A stretch of DNA of 64,000 nt from Pricia mediterranea (GTDB lineage Bacteria; Bacteroidota; Bacteroidia; Flavobacteriales; Flavobacteriaceae), in contig NZ_JAVTTP010000001.1 of NCBI RefSeq assembly GCF_032248455.1, positions 1,486,501-1,550,500 of the forward strand, given 5' to 3'. Position 1 is the first letter of the stretch. Every line of letters starts with the position of its first letter. A program made the translations under genes and the position numbers. This document shows, in pieces, positions 54,726-63,912 of this stretch. The notes under the pieces were generated by a model, which worked only from the letters and a program-made list of their open reading frames with translations, had not been told where the DNA came from and did not search any database.

Positions 54726-56119
54726 GGGTGTGTAATTTAAACTCTGTCCGGTTCACTTTTCATCCATTTCAAAACATGTCGGATCTTTTATCCGACGGGT
54801 TTTGGAATGCGCCCCCGCGGCAGCGGCGTTCTCTTTGGGCCCTGTTCTCAGGTCGAACTGTATTCGGTCCCCAAATTTAATATAAAGTTGTTGAACGGTC
54901 AGGCTCCAATTATGCAATGGGCTGGTCCACTTCTTTTCAATGTTCTTTGTGGCCAGGTATATCAGTTTCATAAGGGCCATGTCGTTCGTGAACGCGCCCT
55001 TGGTCTTGGTCACCTTTCGGACCTGTCGGTGGAAGCCTTCCACCGCATTTGTGGTATAGATGATCTTCCTTATAGGTTCGGTATACTGGAAATACTGCGA
55101 TAGCTGTTCCCAGTTGCGTTGCCAGCTCTCGATGACCACGGGATATTTGCTTCCCCATTTCACTTCGAGGTTCAGGAGTTCGTCTTCCGCGACCTCTTTG
55201 CTCGACGCCCGGTACACAAGTTTCAGGTCGCGCATAAATTCCTTTTGGTCCTTGGAGGCGATATATTTGAGCGAGTTCCTTATCTGGTGCACGATGCAGA
55301 GCTGTACCTGCGCTTTGGGGAATACGCCCAATATCGCATCGGTAAATCCCCGGAGGTTGTCCGTACAGGCGATCAGGATATCCTTCAGGCCGCGGTTGTT
55401 CAGGTCGGTAAGCACCTGCAGCCAAAAGTTGGCCCCTTCGCTCTCGGAGATGTACATGCCCAATATTTCCTTTCGGCCTTCCTTGTTGATGCCCAAGATG
55501 TTATAAAGTGCCTTGTGGGCTATCTTCCCGTCCACCTTCACCTTGTAGTGCATGGCATCGAGCCATACTATACAATAGAGCGGTTCCAAGGGGCGGTTCT
55601 GCCATGCCTTGACGTCGGGTATGATCCTGTCGGTTATCTGGCTCAGCACGGTGTGCGAGATATCGGTGTCGTACATTTCCTTTATATGCGAGGAGATGTC
55701 GCGATAGCTCATGCCCAGGCCATAAAGCCCGATGATCTTATCGGACAGGTTGTCCGCCAGGATGGTCTGTCGCTTTTTTACCAGTTCCGGCTCGAAACTG
55801 CTCTGCCTGTCCTGAGGCGTTTCGATATCGAAGGTGCCGTAGCCGCTCTTGATGGTCTTTTTGCCCTTGCCGTTGCGTTTGTTCCCAACGTTACGCTGGG
55901 CCTCGCCGAGATGGCCTTCCATCTCCGCTTCGAGCGCTTTCTCGATGACGTTCTTCAGCATGGGGGCGAACGCGCCGCCCTTGCCGAAAAGGTTCTTGCC
56001 CGACATGAACTGGTCAAGTACCTTTTTCTCGAATTCCGTTTGTTCTCCTTTTCTCATGATTCTGTCTGAATAAAATTAATGATTAAATTTATTTCAGACA
56101 GAGTTCAGTTTACACTCTC
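54726..56119 (-). mobile_element. IS256-family insertion sequence, complete, with 8-bp target duplication
   Basis: A 1394-bp element with one transposase gene. Its ends align without gaps as inverted repeats: left GGGTGTGTAATTTAAACTCT, right-end complement GAGAGTGTAAACTGAACTCT, sharing a following GTC. The direct duplication CAAAAAAA is at 54718-54725 and 56120-56127. The insertion lies between the divergent LytTR and ThuA-dehydrogenase genes, just 24 bases upstream of the latter's promoter. Confidence 0.92.
54753..56057 (-). CDS. IS256-family transposase
   Basis: A 434-residue DDE transposase of the mutator-like IS256 type. The N-terminal DNA-binding part has EKALEAEMEGHLGEAQRN and YGTFDIETPQDRQSSFEP. 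The catalytic domain shows IVWLDAMHYKVKVDGKI (first Asp), LIACTDNLRGFTDAI (second Asp), QLCIVHQIRNSLKYI and TTNAVEGFHRQVRKVTK (catalytic Glu). Complete frame, so probably functional. Confidence 0.95.
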   Translation of the reverse strand: MRKGEQTEFEKKVLDQFMSGKNLFGKGGAFAPMLKNVIEKALEAEMEGHLGEAQRNVGNKRNGKGKKTIKSGYGTFDIETPQDRQSSFEPELVKKRQTILADNLSDKIIGLYGLGMSYRDISSHIKEMYDTDISHTVLSQITDRIIPDVKAWQNRPLEPLYCIVWLDAMHYKVKVDGKIAHKALYNILGINKEGRKEILGMYISESEGANFWLQVLTDLNNRGLKDILIACTDNLRGFTDAILGVFPKAQVQLCIVHQIRNSLKYIASKDQKEFMRDLKLVYRASSKEVAEDELLNLEVKWGSKYPVVIESWQRNWEQLSQYFQYTEPIRKIIYTTNAVEGFHRQVRKVTKTKGAFTNDMALMKLIYLATKNIEKKWTSPLHNWSLTVQQLYIKFGDRIQFDLRTGPKENAAAAGAHSKTRRIKDPTCFEMDEK

Positions 56120-56151
56120 CAAAAAAATGCCATGATTTGTGTAGTTTTCAC

Positions 56152-56182
56152 TTGATATGAACTTTTCATAAAGCTACTTTTG
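56152..56182 (+). promoter_or_regulatory. Promoter for the ThuA/sugar-dehydrogenase gene
   Basis: TTG at 56152-56154, a 20-base spacer, and TACTTTTG at 56175-56182: an almost ideal Bacteroidota housekeeping-sigma promoter (-33 TTG, -7 TAnnTTTG). The predicted leader is about 75 bases. The IS256 element ends just upstream, so the promoter itself survived the insertion but any operator farther upstream was moved away. Confidence 0.6.
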
Positions 56183-56264
56183 ACCAAAGTTGTAGCAAAA
56201 TTATTCAAGCAACCGACCAAACCATTTTTCCGTTTACCTCGATTAATACCTTCACCCACGAGCA

Positions 56265-59200
56265 ATGAATACATACATTTCACAAACAAGACCCGTCAGA
56301 AGATTTTCTCTTCCCTATTTTCCGTTGTCAAGGGTTGCCGAATTTATCCTTATTTCCATTTTGGTCTTGCTGACAGCGTCTTGCGGAAACACCGAAAAAC
56401 AGATCTTGGTCTTCAGCAAAACCTCGGGCTTTCGGCACGGATCCATAGAAGCCGGCATCGCGGCCATCCACAGGCTGGGGTCGGAGAACAGACTTAAGGT
56501 GACCGCTACCGAAGATGCCGGATATTTTGTCGAGGACTCCTTGCAGAACTACTCCGCCGTCGTTTTCCTGAATACCACCCAAGATGTCCTGAACGATGTA
56601 CAACAGGCCGACTTCGAACGCTACATCCAGGCGGGCGGAGGTTTTGTGGGGATACATGCGGCGACGGATACCGAATACGATTGGCCCTGGTACAACCAAC
56701 TGGTCGGGGCGGTCTTTGACGGCCATCCGAAGGTACAGGAGGCCAAACTGGAAATTGTCGACACCGGCCATCCCTCCACCAAGGACATGGATGCGGCATG
56801 GACGAAAAGCGACGAGTGGTACAACTTTAAAAATATAAATCCCAATATCAACGTCCTGATATCCATTGACGAACAGAGTTACGAGGGCGGAACGAACGGC
56901 GAAGATCATCCTATCTCCTGGTATCACGAATACGACGGCGGCCGAGCGTTCTACACCGAAATGGGACATACCGATGAAACCTTCGAAGATCCCAAATTTT
57001 TGGCCCATTTATTCGGTGGTATCCAATATGCCATGGGGGACGGAAAACTGGATTACGGCCTGTCCAAATCCGACCGCGTTCCCCCCGAGGACCGCTTTGT
57101 CAAGAAAGTATTGGATTTTAACCTCAACGAACCTATGGAACTCGACGAATTGCCGGGCGAGGGCATATTGTTCGTAGAACGCAGGGGCGCCTTGAAATAC
57201 TATGATTTCGAGACCCGGCAGACGGAAAGCATCGCACAATTAGAGCTTTTCTACGGTAATGAAGATGGACTGCTCGGATTGGCCGTAGACCCGGACTATG
57301 AAGAAAACAACTGGATCTATCTCTTCTATTCCGTAGCCGGCGAGGAATCGAAACAGCATGTTTCCCGCTTTACCTTGAAGGACAAAGAATTGGACCTGGC
57401 TTCCGAAAAAGTCCTGCTCGAGATACCGACCGACCGGCATTGTTGCCACAGCGGTGGGGCATTGGAGTTCGGCCCCGAAGGCAACCTGTTCATCACCGTG
57501 GGCGACAATACGAACCCTTTTGAATCTTCCGGTTTTGCGCCTATCGACGAACGGGAAGGAAGACAGGCCTTCGATGCCCAGCGATCGGCCGCGAACACCG
57601 ATGACCTGAGAGGGAAAATTCTTCGGATAACCCCAGAAGACGATGGCACCTATTCCATTCCCGAAGACAACCTGTTTCCCAAGGGGATGCCGGATACCAG
57701 GCCCGAAATCTATGTCATGGGCAACCGGAACCCGTTCCGGCATTCCATCGATAGCCGAACGGGCTATCTGTACTGGGGCGATATCGGTCCCGATGCCGGA
57801 AAGGCGGACCCCAATCGCGGACCTAGCGGGATGGGCGAGTACGACCAGGCGCGAAAAGCGGGGTTTTGGGGCTGGCCCTATACCCGTGGCTACAACGAAG
57901 CCTATAACGATTTCGATTTTGCCGCCGAAACCTCATGGCGCAAATTCGATCCTGAACATCTGGTAAACGATTCGCCCAACAATACGGGACTGAAGAAACT
58001 GCCCCCCGCCCAAAAATCGATGATCCCGATGACCTATTACCGTTCGGAGGAATTCCCATGGATGGGCAGCGGCGGCATCAACCCGATGGCAGGTCCGGTC
58101 TATCGGGCATCCGACCATCCCGACGCCGAAAACCCTTTTCCCGATTATTTTGAAGGGAAACTCTTCCTCTACGAATGGATGCGCGATTGGATCTATATCA
58201 TTACGTTGGACAACGATCAAAATTATGTAAAGGCGGACGCGTTTATGCCAAACACCGAATTCTCACATCCCATGGATATGATCTTTGGTTCCGACGGCAA
58301 TCTTTACCTACTGGAATACGGACAAAAATGGAACTCCCAGAATTTGGATGCCCGCCTGAGCAGTATTGCCTATCTGCCGGGCAACCGGAAACCGGTGGCC
58401 ATTATCGAAAACGACCAGGCCCTGGGCGCCGCCCCCTTGGCCGTTAAATTTTCGGGGGATAAATCGCTGGACTATGATGACGATACCCTAAGCTACGAAT
58501 GGTACTTTACGGACGATACGTCGCAGTCTTCCGAAAAAAATCCCGAATTCGTCTTTAAGGAAAACGGCATCTACGATGTTCGCCTAAAGGTCACCGATAC
58601 CGAAGGAAATACTTCTACGGCCCATACGAAGATCATGGTGGGCAACGACCCGCCGACCCTGAGCGTTCAAGTGGCCGAAAACGACTCACTCTATTGGGAC
58701 GACAAAACCATCGATTACAAAATAACGGTCAACGACAAACAGGATGGCACTACGACGGACGGCTCGATAGACGCCAGGGACGTGAAGGTCACTTTTGACT
58801 ACATTCCTGAAGGAAAAGATAAGGTCAAAGCTACGATAGGCCATCAACGCAACCTGGTTCCCGAAGGAAAAAAACACATCGATGCTTCCGACTGCAAGGC
58901 CTGCCATGCCATCGACGAAAATGTGAACGGACCCAGTTACCTTGAAATTGCCAAGAAATACGGCCAGGACGATACCGGCTATCTGGTATCCAAAATCATC
59001 AAAGGCGGTGGCGGGGTATGGGGCGAAAGGGCCATGTCGGCCCATCCACAGCTTAAGGTGGAAGAGGTTACCCAGATCGTCGACTACATCCTATCGCTCA
59101 AGCCCAAGGAAGGAAAAGCGTCGGAATCACTGCCGTTGGAGGGCAGCCTGACCTTCGACCGACACTTGGATTCCAAAAGTGAAGGCACCTATATCTTGAT

Positions 59201-59696
59201 GGCTTCCTATCGCGATAAGGGCAACCCCGATCAGCCCGATTCCGAACTAACCGCCAACGGACAGTTCGTGTTCAACAGTCTAAAGATCCAGGCTGAGGAT
59301 GCCGCAGAAATCAGTGAGGGCATCAACACATGGAGCACAAATCGGTCCAGGGTCGTCGGCGGCATGGTACACAATTCCTTTTTAAGGTTCGACAACGTGG
59401 ACCTGAAAGGGCTACGGCATTTGAAATATGCCACCTTCTATACCGGCGATTACCGGTTCGATGGCACTTTGGAAATACGGCAAGGTACCTCCGACGGGCC
59501 GCTCATCGGCAAACAGCGTTTATCCTATAAAGGGAAGGAGAAAACGATGTATTATAAGATTCCCGTAAATCCTACAGTTGACAAAGGCACGCTATATCTC
59601 GTTTTTAAAAATCCCAAAGAAAAATTGCGCAATATGGGCCACGCCGATTGGATATCCTTTGATTACGCAGACCCGGCCTTAAATCTCAGAAAATGA
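56265..59696 (+). CDS. Multi-domain lipoprotein: ThuA-like + PQQ-type sugar dehydrogenase + PKD + cytochrome c + CBM6-like
   Basis: A 1143-residue lipoprotein (Cys40, LLTASCGNTEK). Residues about 45-265 are ThuA-like (LVFSKTSGFRHGSIEAGIAAI, GGGFVGIHAATD, ISWYHEYDGGRAFYTEMGHT). Residues about 280-710 are a soluble-glucose-dehydrogenase-like propeller (NEDGLLGLAVDPDYEENNW, HCCHSGGALEFGPEGNLFIT, DLRGKILRI, MGNRNPFRHSIDSRTG). A PKD domain is at about 715-800, a cytochrome c with C877-K-A-C-H881 at about 860-950, and a CBM6-like end at about 1005-1140 (KIQAEDAAEISEG ... HADWISFDY). It should oxidise a sugar at the cell surface or in the periplasm. Its own promoter precedes it; the GH95 gene is convergent 81 bases downstream. 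Confidence 0.9.
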   Translation: MNTYISQTRPVRRFSLPYFPLSRVAEFILISILVLLTASCGNTEKQILVFSKTSGFRHGSIEAGIAAIHRLGSENRLKVTATEDAGYFVEDSLQNYSAVVFLNTTQDVLNDVQQADFERYIQAGGGFVGIHAATDTEYDWPWYNQLVGAVFDGHPKVQEAKLEIVDTGHPSTKDMDAAWTKSDEWYNFKNINPNINVLISIDEQSYEGGTNGEDHPISWYHEYDGGRAFYTEMGHTDETFEDPKFLAHLFGGIQYAMGDGKLDYGLSKSDRVPPEDRFVKKVLDFNLNEPMELDELPGEGILFVERRGALKYYDFETRQTESIAQLELFYGNEDGLLGLAVDPDYEENNWIYLFYSVAGEESKQHVSRFTLKDKELDLASEKVLLEIPTDRHCCHSGGALEFGPEGNLFITVGDNTNPFESSGFAPIDEREGRQAFDAQRSAANTDDLRGKILRITPEDDGTYSIPEDNLFPKGMPDTRPEIYVMGNRNPFRHSIDSRTGYLYWGDIGPDAGKADPNRGPSGMGEYDQARKAGFWGWPYTRGYNEAYNDFDFAAETSWRKFDPEHLVNDSPNNTGLKKLPPAQKSMIPMTYYRSEEFPWMGSGGINPMAGPVYRASDHPDAENPFPDYFEGKLFLYEWMRDWIYIITLDNDQNYVKADAFMPNTEFSHPMDMIFGSDGNLYLLEYGQKWNSQNLDARLSSIAYLPGNRKPVAIIENDQALGAAPLAVKFSGDKSLDYDDDTLSYEWYFTDDTSQSSEKNPEFVFKENGIYDVRLKVTDTEGNTSTAHTKIMVGNDPPTLSVQVAENDSLYWDDKTIDYKITVNDKQDGTTTDGSIDARDVKVTFDYIPEGKDKVKATIGHQRNLVPEGKKHIDASDCKACHAIDENVNGPSYLEIAKKYGQDDTGYLVSKIIKGGGGVWGERAMSAHPQLKVEEVTQIVDYILSLKPKEGKASESLPLEGSLTFDRHLDSKSEGTYILMASYRDKGNPDQPDSELTANGQFVFNSLKIQAEDAAEISEGINTWSTNRSRVVGGMVHNSFLRFDNVDLKGLRHLKYATFYTGDYRFDGTLEIRQGTSDGPLIGKQRLSYKGKEKTMYYKIPVNPTVDKGTLYLVFKNPKEKLRNMGHADWISFDYADPALNLRK

Positions 59697-59777
59697 ATCA
59701 AGCAATGTAAAGATGTGACGTGGATGCCTATGGACCACAGGCACCCCAGAATCTGCGATTTTCTTACCCTTCCTATG

Positions 59778-62165
59778 TCAATCCCTATTTTTCAGACTAT
59801 CATCAAGGGTGAGAATTTCCCCTTCGGTAAGCTCCATCGCTACCGTTTTTTCTCCGTACCTGACGGTGATGGGCTGGGCTATGGATGTTTGAATTCGGAC
59901 TCTCGTCAACTGGCCTTCCTTCCATTCGATATCCACTTCAAATGCCCCACGTGCCTTTAATCCGGTGATCTTGCCCGTAGGCCATGACTTGGGTAGGGCG
60001 GGGAGAAGGTGGATTTCCCCTGAGTGCGATTGTAGCAACATCTCCGCCATTCCCGAGGTAGCGCCCATATTGCCGTCCAGTTGAAAGGGAGGGTGGGTGG
60101 ATAGAAGGTTGGCATAGACCCCTCCCCCGTCCATCATATTGACCCCGTCGTCAGAGGTCAGTCGCATGGCCCTGCGCAATAGTTTGTAGGCCCGGTCACC
60201 GTCAAGCAACCTTGCCCAAAAATTTATTTTCCAACCTACCGACCACCCCGTGCCGTCATCGCCCCGGGCATCCAAAGAAATCTTGGCCGCATCGATCAGG
60301 TCCGGGGTCCGCACCGTATTGATCTGATTTCCGGGATGCAGGGCATATAGGTGCGATACGTGCCGATGCTTGTTATCCGGGTCATCTATATCCTCCTTCC
60401 ATTCCTGCAATTGGCCCCATTTTCCGATTTTCAGGGGCAAAAGCTCTTCTTTAGCAGCAACCAGTTCTTTTTTGAACGCTCTATCCTTTCCCAAGGCATC
60501 CGTTGCCAAAATACAATTATTAAAGATGTCCCAGGCAATTTCAATATCCATATAGGCCCCGGTAGAAATACCGCCATGTTCGGGAGAGTAAGAGGGGGAG
60601 GACACCAGATTCCCATGTGCGTCCTTGGTCAAATAGTCCAACCAGAAAAGTGCGGCCTCCTTCATAATGGGATAGCCCTGATCCCTTAAAAAATCAAGGT
60701 CTTGTGTAAATTGGAAGTGCTCCCATGCATGCCGAGACAACCATGCGGCCCCACCAGGGAAGAAGCCCCAGGGAAAACCCCATCCCGGCGCCGTGTAGCC
60801 AAAAGGATTGTTCATGGTATTTACGATCCAGCCCCTTGCATTGAAAAAATCCTTTGCCGATTGACGGCCTGGAGGCCTCAACTTATCAATGTACTCGATC
60901 AAGGGCTCGTGGCATTCCGGTAGGTTGGTCACCTCGGCCGGCCAATAGATCATCTGCAGGTTGATATTGGAGTGGTAGTCGCTGGCCCACGGCGGATTCG
61001 TCATGTTGTTCCATTTGCCCTGTAGGTTCGCGGGCATGGTACCGGGGCGCGAGCTGCTTATCAGAAGGTAACGCCCATATTGAAAATAAAGGGTTTCGAG
61101 CAACGGGTCCTTTTTATCGGATGCATAGGCCCTCAATCTTTCATCCGTTGGAACGGAATCACCCTCCCGCGCCTCTAGCTCAAAATCCACTCTGGAAAAC
61201 AATTTGGAATAGTCCCGTTTATGCTCCCTTAAAAGATTGTCATATCCCTTTTGGCCTACCATGTCAATAGTCTCCTTATTTAATGAGCGGTAGTCCCTGC
61301 CCGTGTAGGTCGGATAGTCGTTTTTATAATCCGTAGCGGCCGTCAAGTACAGCGTAAGGCTTTTGGCGGATTTTATCCTCAGTTCCCCATCTAGAAAAGT
61401 AGCCTTTTCGCCATCGGATTCGATCAATACTCGGCTCTCGTACCCCATTCCATTATTTTCCAGTTGGCCCGACATGATCAGCTGGTCTCGATCAAACTTG
61501 ACGGTAGCGTTTTTATGCACCGTTGTTTGTTTGACGATATAGTCAATCCCATTGGGATTATTGTTTTCAAACCGGAATACCAAGGTGCGGGCGGGATAGC
61601 TCGCAAAATATTCCCGTCGATGATTTGTTCCGTTGACCGAATATTCAATGGTCGCCACCGCCTCGGAAATATCAAGTTCCCTTCGATAGTCTTTGGTCGG
61701 CCCCGAGCCTTCCGGCCTGACGAACAGATCTCCAAAGGTTTGGTAGGCACCAAAACCTTCCCAAACACTATTGCCCTTGTCCGCCCTGATCTTTCCGGTG
61801 AGTTCCCTGTTCGCAAGTTGGTGCGCCTCTTCGTATTTTCCGGCATCGAGCAATCTTCGAATTTCGGGCAGGTGCTTATGGGCATTTTCCCTATTGCCGC
61901 CCTTGTACTCGTCCCATTCGCCCCTTCCGCCGGCCCACAGGGATTCTTCGTTGAACTGAATGTGTTCCTCCTCCGTTCCGCCAAAGAACATGGCCCCCAT
62001 ATAGCCGTTGCCGATGGGAAGGGCCTCCGTCATCCACGAATCGGCCGGTTCTTCATACCAAAGTTTCATCGGTGCTCGTTGAAGCTCCGTTTTTTGGGCC
62101 AGGGCCGCAATCGTAAAAAGAGATGCCATGGAGGTAAGGTATATCGTAAGAAACCCTGATTTCAT
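59778..62165 (-). CDS. GH95-family glycoside hydrolase (alpha-L-fucosidase/galactosidase-like)
   Basis: A 795-residue secreted inverting glycosidase; signal peptide ends near TIAALAQ. The family opening LWYEEPADSWMTEALPIGNGYMGAMFFGG is present. Catalytic positions of GH95 can be matched: Asn400 and Asn402 in HSNINLQMIYWPAEV, Glu529 in SYSPEHGGIS, and Asp697 in QLDGNMGATSGMAEML. HALHPGNQI-type and NFWARLLDGDRAYKLL motifs are also there. It would release alpha-L-fucose or alpha-L-galactose from side chains. The gene reads alone from its own start region. Confidence 0.92.
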   Translation of the reverse strand: MKSGFLTIYLTSMASLFTIAALAQKTELQRAPMKLWYEEPADSWMTEALPIGNGYMGAMFFGGTEEEHIQFNEESLWAGGRGEWDEYKGGNRENAHKHLPEIRRLLDAGKYEEAHQLANRELTGKIRADKGNSVWEGFGAYQTFGDLFVRPEGSGPTKDYRRELDISEAVATIEYSVNGTNHRREYFASYPARTLVFRFENNNPNGIDYIVKQTTVHKNATVKFDRDQLIMSGQLENNGMGYESRVLIESDGEKATFLDGELRIKSAKSLTLYLTAATDYKNDYPTYTGRDYRSLNKETIDMVGQKGYDNLLREHKRDYSKLFSRVDFELEAREGDSVPTDERLRAYASDKKDPLLETLYFQYGRYLLISSSRPGTMPANLQGKWNNMTNPPWASDYHSNINLQMIYWPAEVTNLPECHEPLIEYIDKLRPPGRQSAKDFFNARGWIVNTMNNPFGYTAPGWGFPWGFFPGGAAWLSRHAWEHFQFTQDLDFLRDQGYPIMKEAALFWLDYLTKDAHGNLVSSPSYSPEHGGISTGAYMDIEIAWDIFNNCILATDALGKDRAFKKELVAAKEELLPLKIGKWGQLQEWKEDIDDPDNKHRHVSHLYALHPGNQINTVRTPDLIDAAKISLDARGDDGTGWSVGWKINFWARLLDGDRAYKLLRRAMRLTSDDGVNMMDGGGVYANLLSTHPPFQLDGNMGATSGMAEMLLQSHSGEIHLLPALPKSWPTGKITGLKARGAFEVDIEWKEGQLTRVRIQTSIAQPITVRYGEKTVAMELTEGEILTLDDSLKNRD

Positions 62166-62783
62166 AGTATGGTTTTTATGTTATTATTCGATGGATGTAA
62201 TTGCGATGAAAACCTCCTTATCCATGTCTCTGGAATATATACTAACTTTAAACTTCCGAACCAGTGCTATTTCAAGATTTGGTCTTAGGGGATAGTTTGA
62301 TGTTGAATTTTTTGAAAAATCCCAATTTAGGAATTTCTCCCGAGACGATTTCGCGCCAAACGGGATTTTCTTGTCGTTCGATTGTAATCCTGGCCGGCTT
62401 TAAAACAACTTGTTCGTGTGCAAAATTGAGCTAATTTATCGCGATAATATACTATTTCGAACCAGAACCTTAAGAAAAAATGGTAGCCTTTCAAGGCTTC
62501 ATGCCAATCAACTAAGTTGGACGCAACGTTATATCCACCTATATTTATACAGAATATTGTGTTGTGCTTGCACTTTGGACTTTTTTTGTTCCCACAAATT
62601 GCCGGTCTCGTAACTGGAGGAAGGCGGAAACTATTCCGAACTGCAAGCGCATGTAGTCAACTACTCCCGGCAATGCCATGAGGCCTTCGTAAAGAAAAAA
62701 CATTAGAATTGCGAGGCAAGCCTCGGAGTGTTTACATCCTGATTATAAAGTAGAAGAAACTAACGAAATAATAATAAAACACT
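62166..62783. other. Intergenic region with one possible gene relic
   Basis: The GH95 and SDR genes diverge here, so both promoters should be in these 618 bases, but I find no clear TAnnTTTG box. Bases 62614-62706 (plus) read as protein-like text without a start (EEGGNYSELQAHVVNYSRQC, ending HEAFVKKKH, then TAG), perhaps the end of a deleted gene. Confidence 0.4.
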
Positions 62784-63578
62784 ATGGATTTAGGATTAAA
62801 GGGAAAAGTAGTCGCCATCAGCGGAGCTGCCGGGATGAAGGGCAGTATCGGGGAAACCATACTGCAGGCATTGGCCAAGGAAGGGGCCATACCCGCCGTT
62901 ATCGATCGTAATGCAAGGGGGTTCGAATATATCGCGGGACTTCAGGACCAAAATATAGATGCCTCCTTTTTCCAGACCGATGTCACCGATCCCGAACAAA
63001 TTAAAACGGCAGTAGATGGCATCATCGAAAAATATGGTCGTATCGATGTAGTGATCAACAATGTAGGGGTCAATGACGGGGTAGGATTGGATGCATCCTA
63101 CGACGAATTTATGAATTCTTTAATGTTGAACGTGGTCAGCTACTTTATGATCGTAAAATATGCGCTTCCTTTTTTGAAAAAATCCAAGGGAAACATTTTG
63201 AATATCGGTTCAAAAGTGGCCCTTACCGGGCAAGGGGGAACTTCGGGATATGCCGCTTCCAAGGGCGGTGTTTTGGGATTGACCCGGGAGTGGGCGGTCG
63301 ATTTGGTTCCCTACGGTATCCGCTCAAACGCGATTATCATCGCCGAGAGCTGGACACCATCCTATGATACCTGGATCAAGACCCTGCCGAACGGCGAGGA
63401 GAAGTTAAAATCTATCATCAAAAAGATCCCCCTTGAAAAACGCATGACCACCACCGATGAAATAGCGAACGTCTGCCTGTTTACAATTTCCGACCGATCG
63501 TCGCACACCACAGGACAGTTTATTTTCGTCGATGGCGGCTACGTACATTTAGACCGGTCGTTGCTGACCGAAGAATAG
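62784..63578 (+). CDS. Short-chain dehydrogenase/reductase (SDR family)
   Basis: A 264-residue cytoplasmic NAD(P)-dependent oxidoreductase. The cofactor motif is SGAAGMKGSIG (about 13-23), followed by TDVTD, INNVGVND and the catalytic Ser of NIGSKVALTGQGG, then Tyr156 and Lys160 in SGYAASKGG. The C-terminus has GQFIFVDGGYVHLDR. The family includes L-fucose dehydrogenases; the neighbouring GH95 gene makes such a role attractive but unproven. Start at ATG 62784. Confidence 0.9.
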   Translation: MDLGLKGKVVAISGAAGMKGSIGETILQALAKEGAIPAVIDRNARGFEYIAGLQDQNIDASFFQTDVTDPEQIKTAVDGIIEKYGRIDVVINNVGVNDGVGLDASYDEFMNSLMLNVVSYFMIVKYALPFLKKSKGNILNIGSKVALTGQGGTSGYAASKGGVLGLTREWAVDLVPYGIRSNAIIIAESWTPSYDTWIKTLPNGEEKLKSIIKKIPLEKRMTTTDEIANVCLFTISDRSSHTTGQFIFVDGGYVHLDRSLLTEE

Positions 63579-63912
63579 TTTGAAATCTATGAAGCTCGCC
63601 ACCAAATCCATGAACGGGTTTTCACAAAAATTTTGATAATGCTGCGGTAAAAATCATTTCGACCTTTTAAAAATTTGATTACGTATACTCGAGGGAATAG
63701 AGAATTCTTACACTATACATTTCATAAAATTTTCAAAGTTGAGAATACTATCGGAAAAGTGCTAAGGGTTAAAACGGTGCTTTATAGCTCTATAGATAAA
63801 TTAATTATATATATTTAACTGTTTCCTTGTTAATTCTGGAACGCCCTGTTTGTAGTTTCTTGAAGACAGTTTTTGGGATGGCAGATCCAGTACACAAAAA
63901 ATTTTCCGCGAA
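63579..63912 (+). other. Intergenic region before the last gene
   Basis: No gene is visible. The stretch is AT-rich, most strongly around 63790-63825 (TATATATATTTAA), as expected of a promoter region for the gene that starts at 63913. No exact -33/-7 pair could be picked. Confidence 0.4.

Noticed and set aside
55119-56069. A 316-codon frame antisense to the IS256 transposase
   Set aside because: The transposase has all DDE motifs; the antisense frame shows none and is a by-product of base composition.
62410-62613. 67-codon open frame before the SDR gene
   Set aside because: Composition is Cys/Arg/Leu-rich and unlike a real protein; no ribosome-binding context or homologous motif seen.
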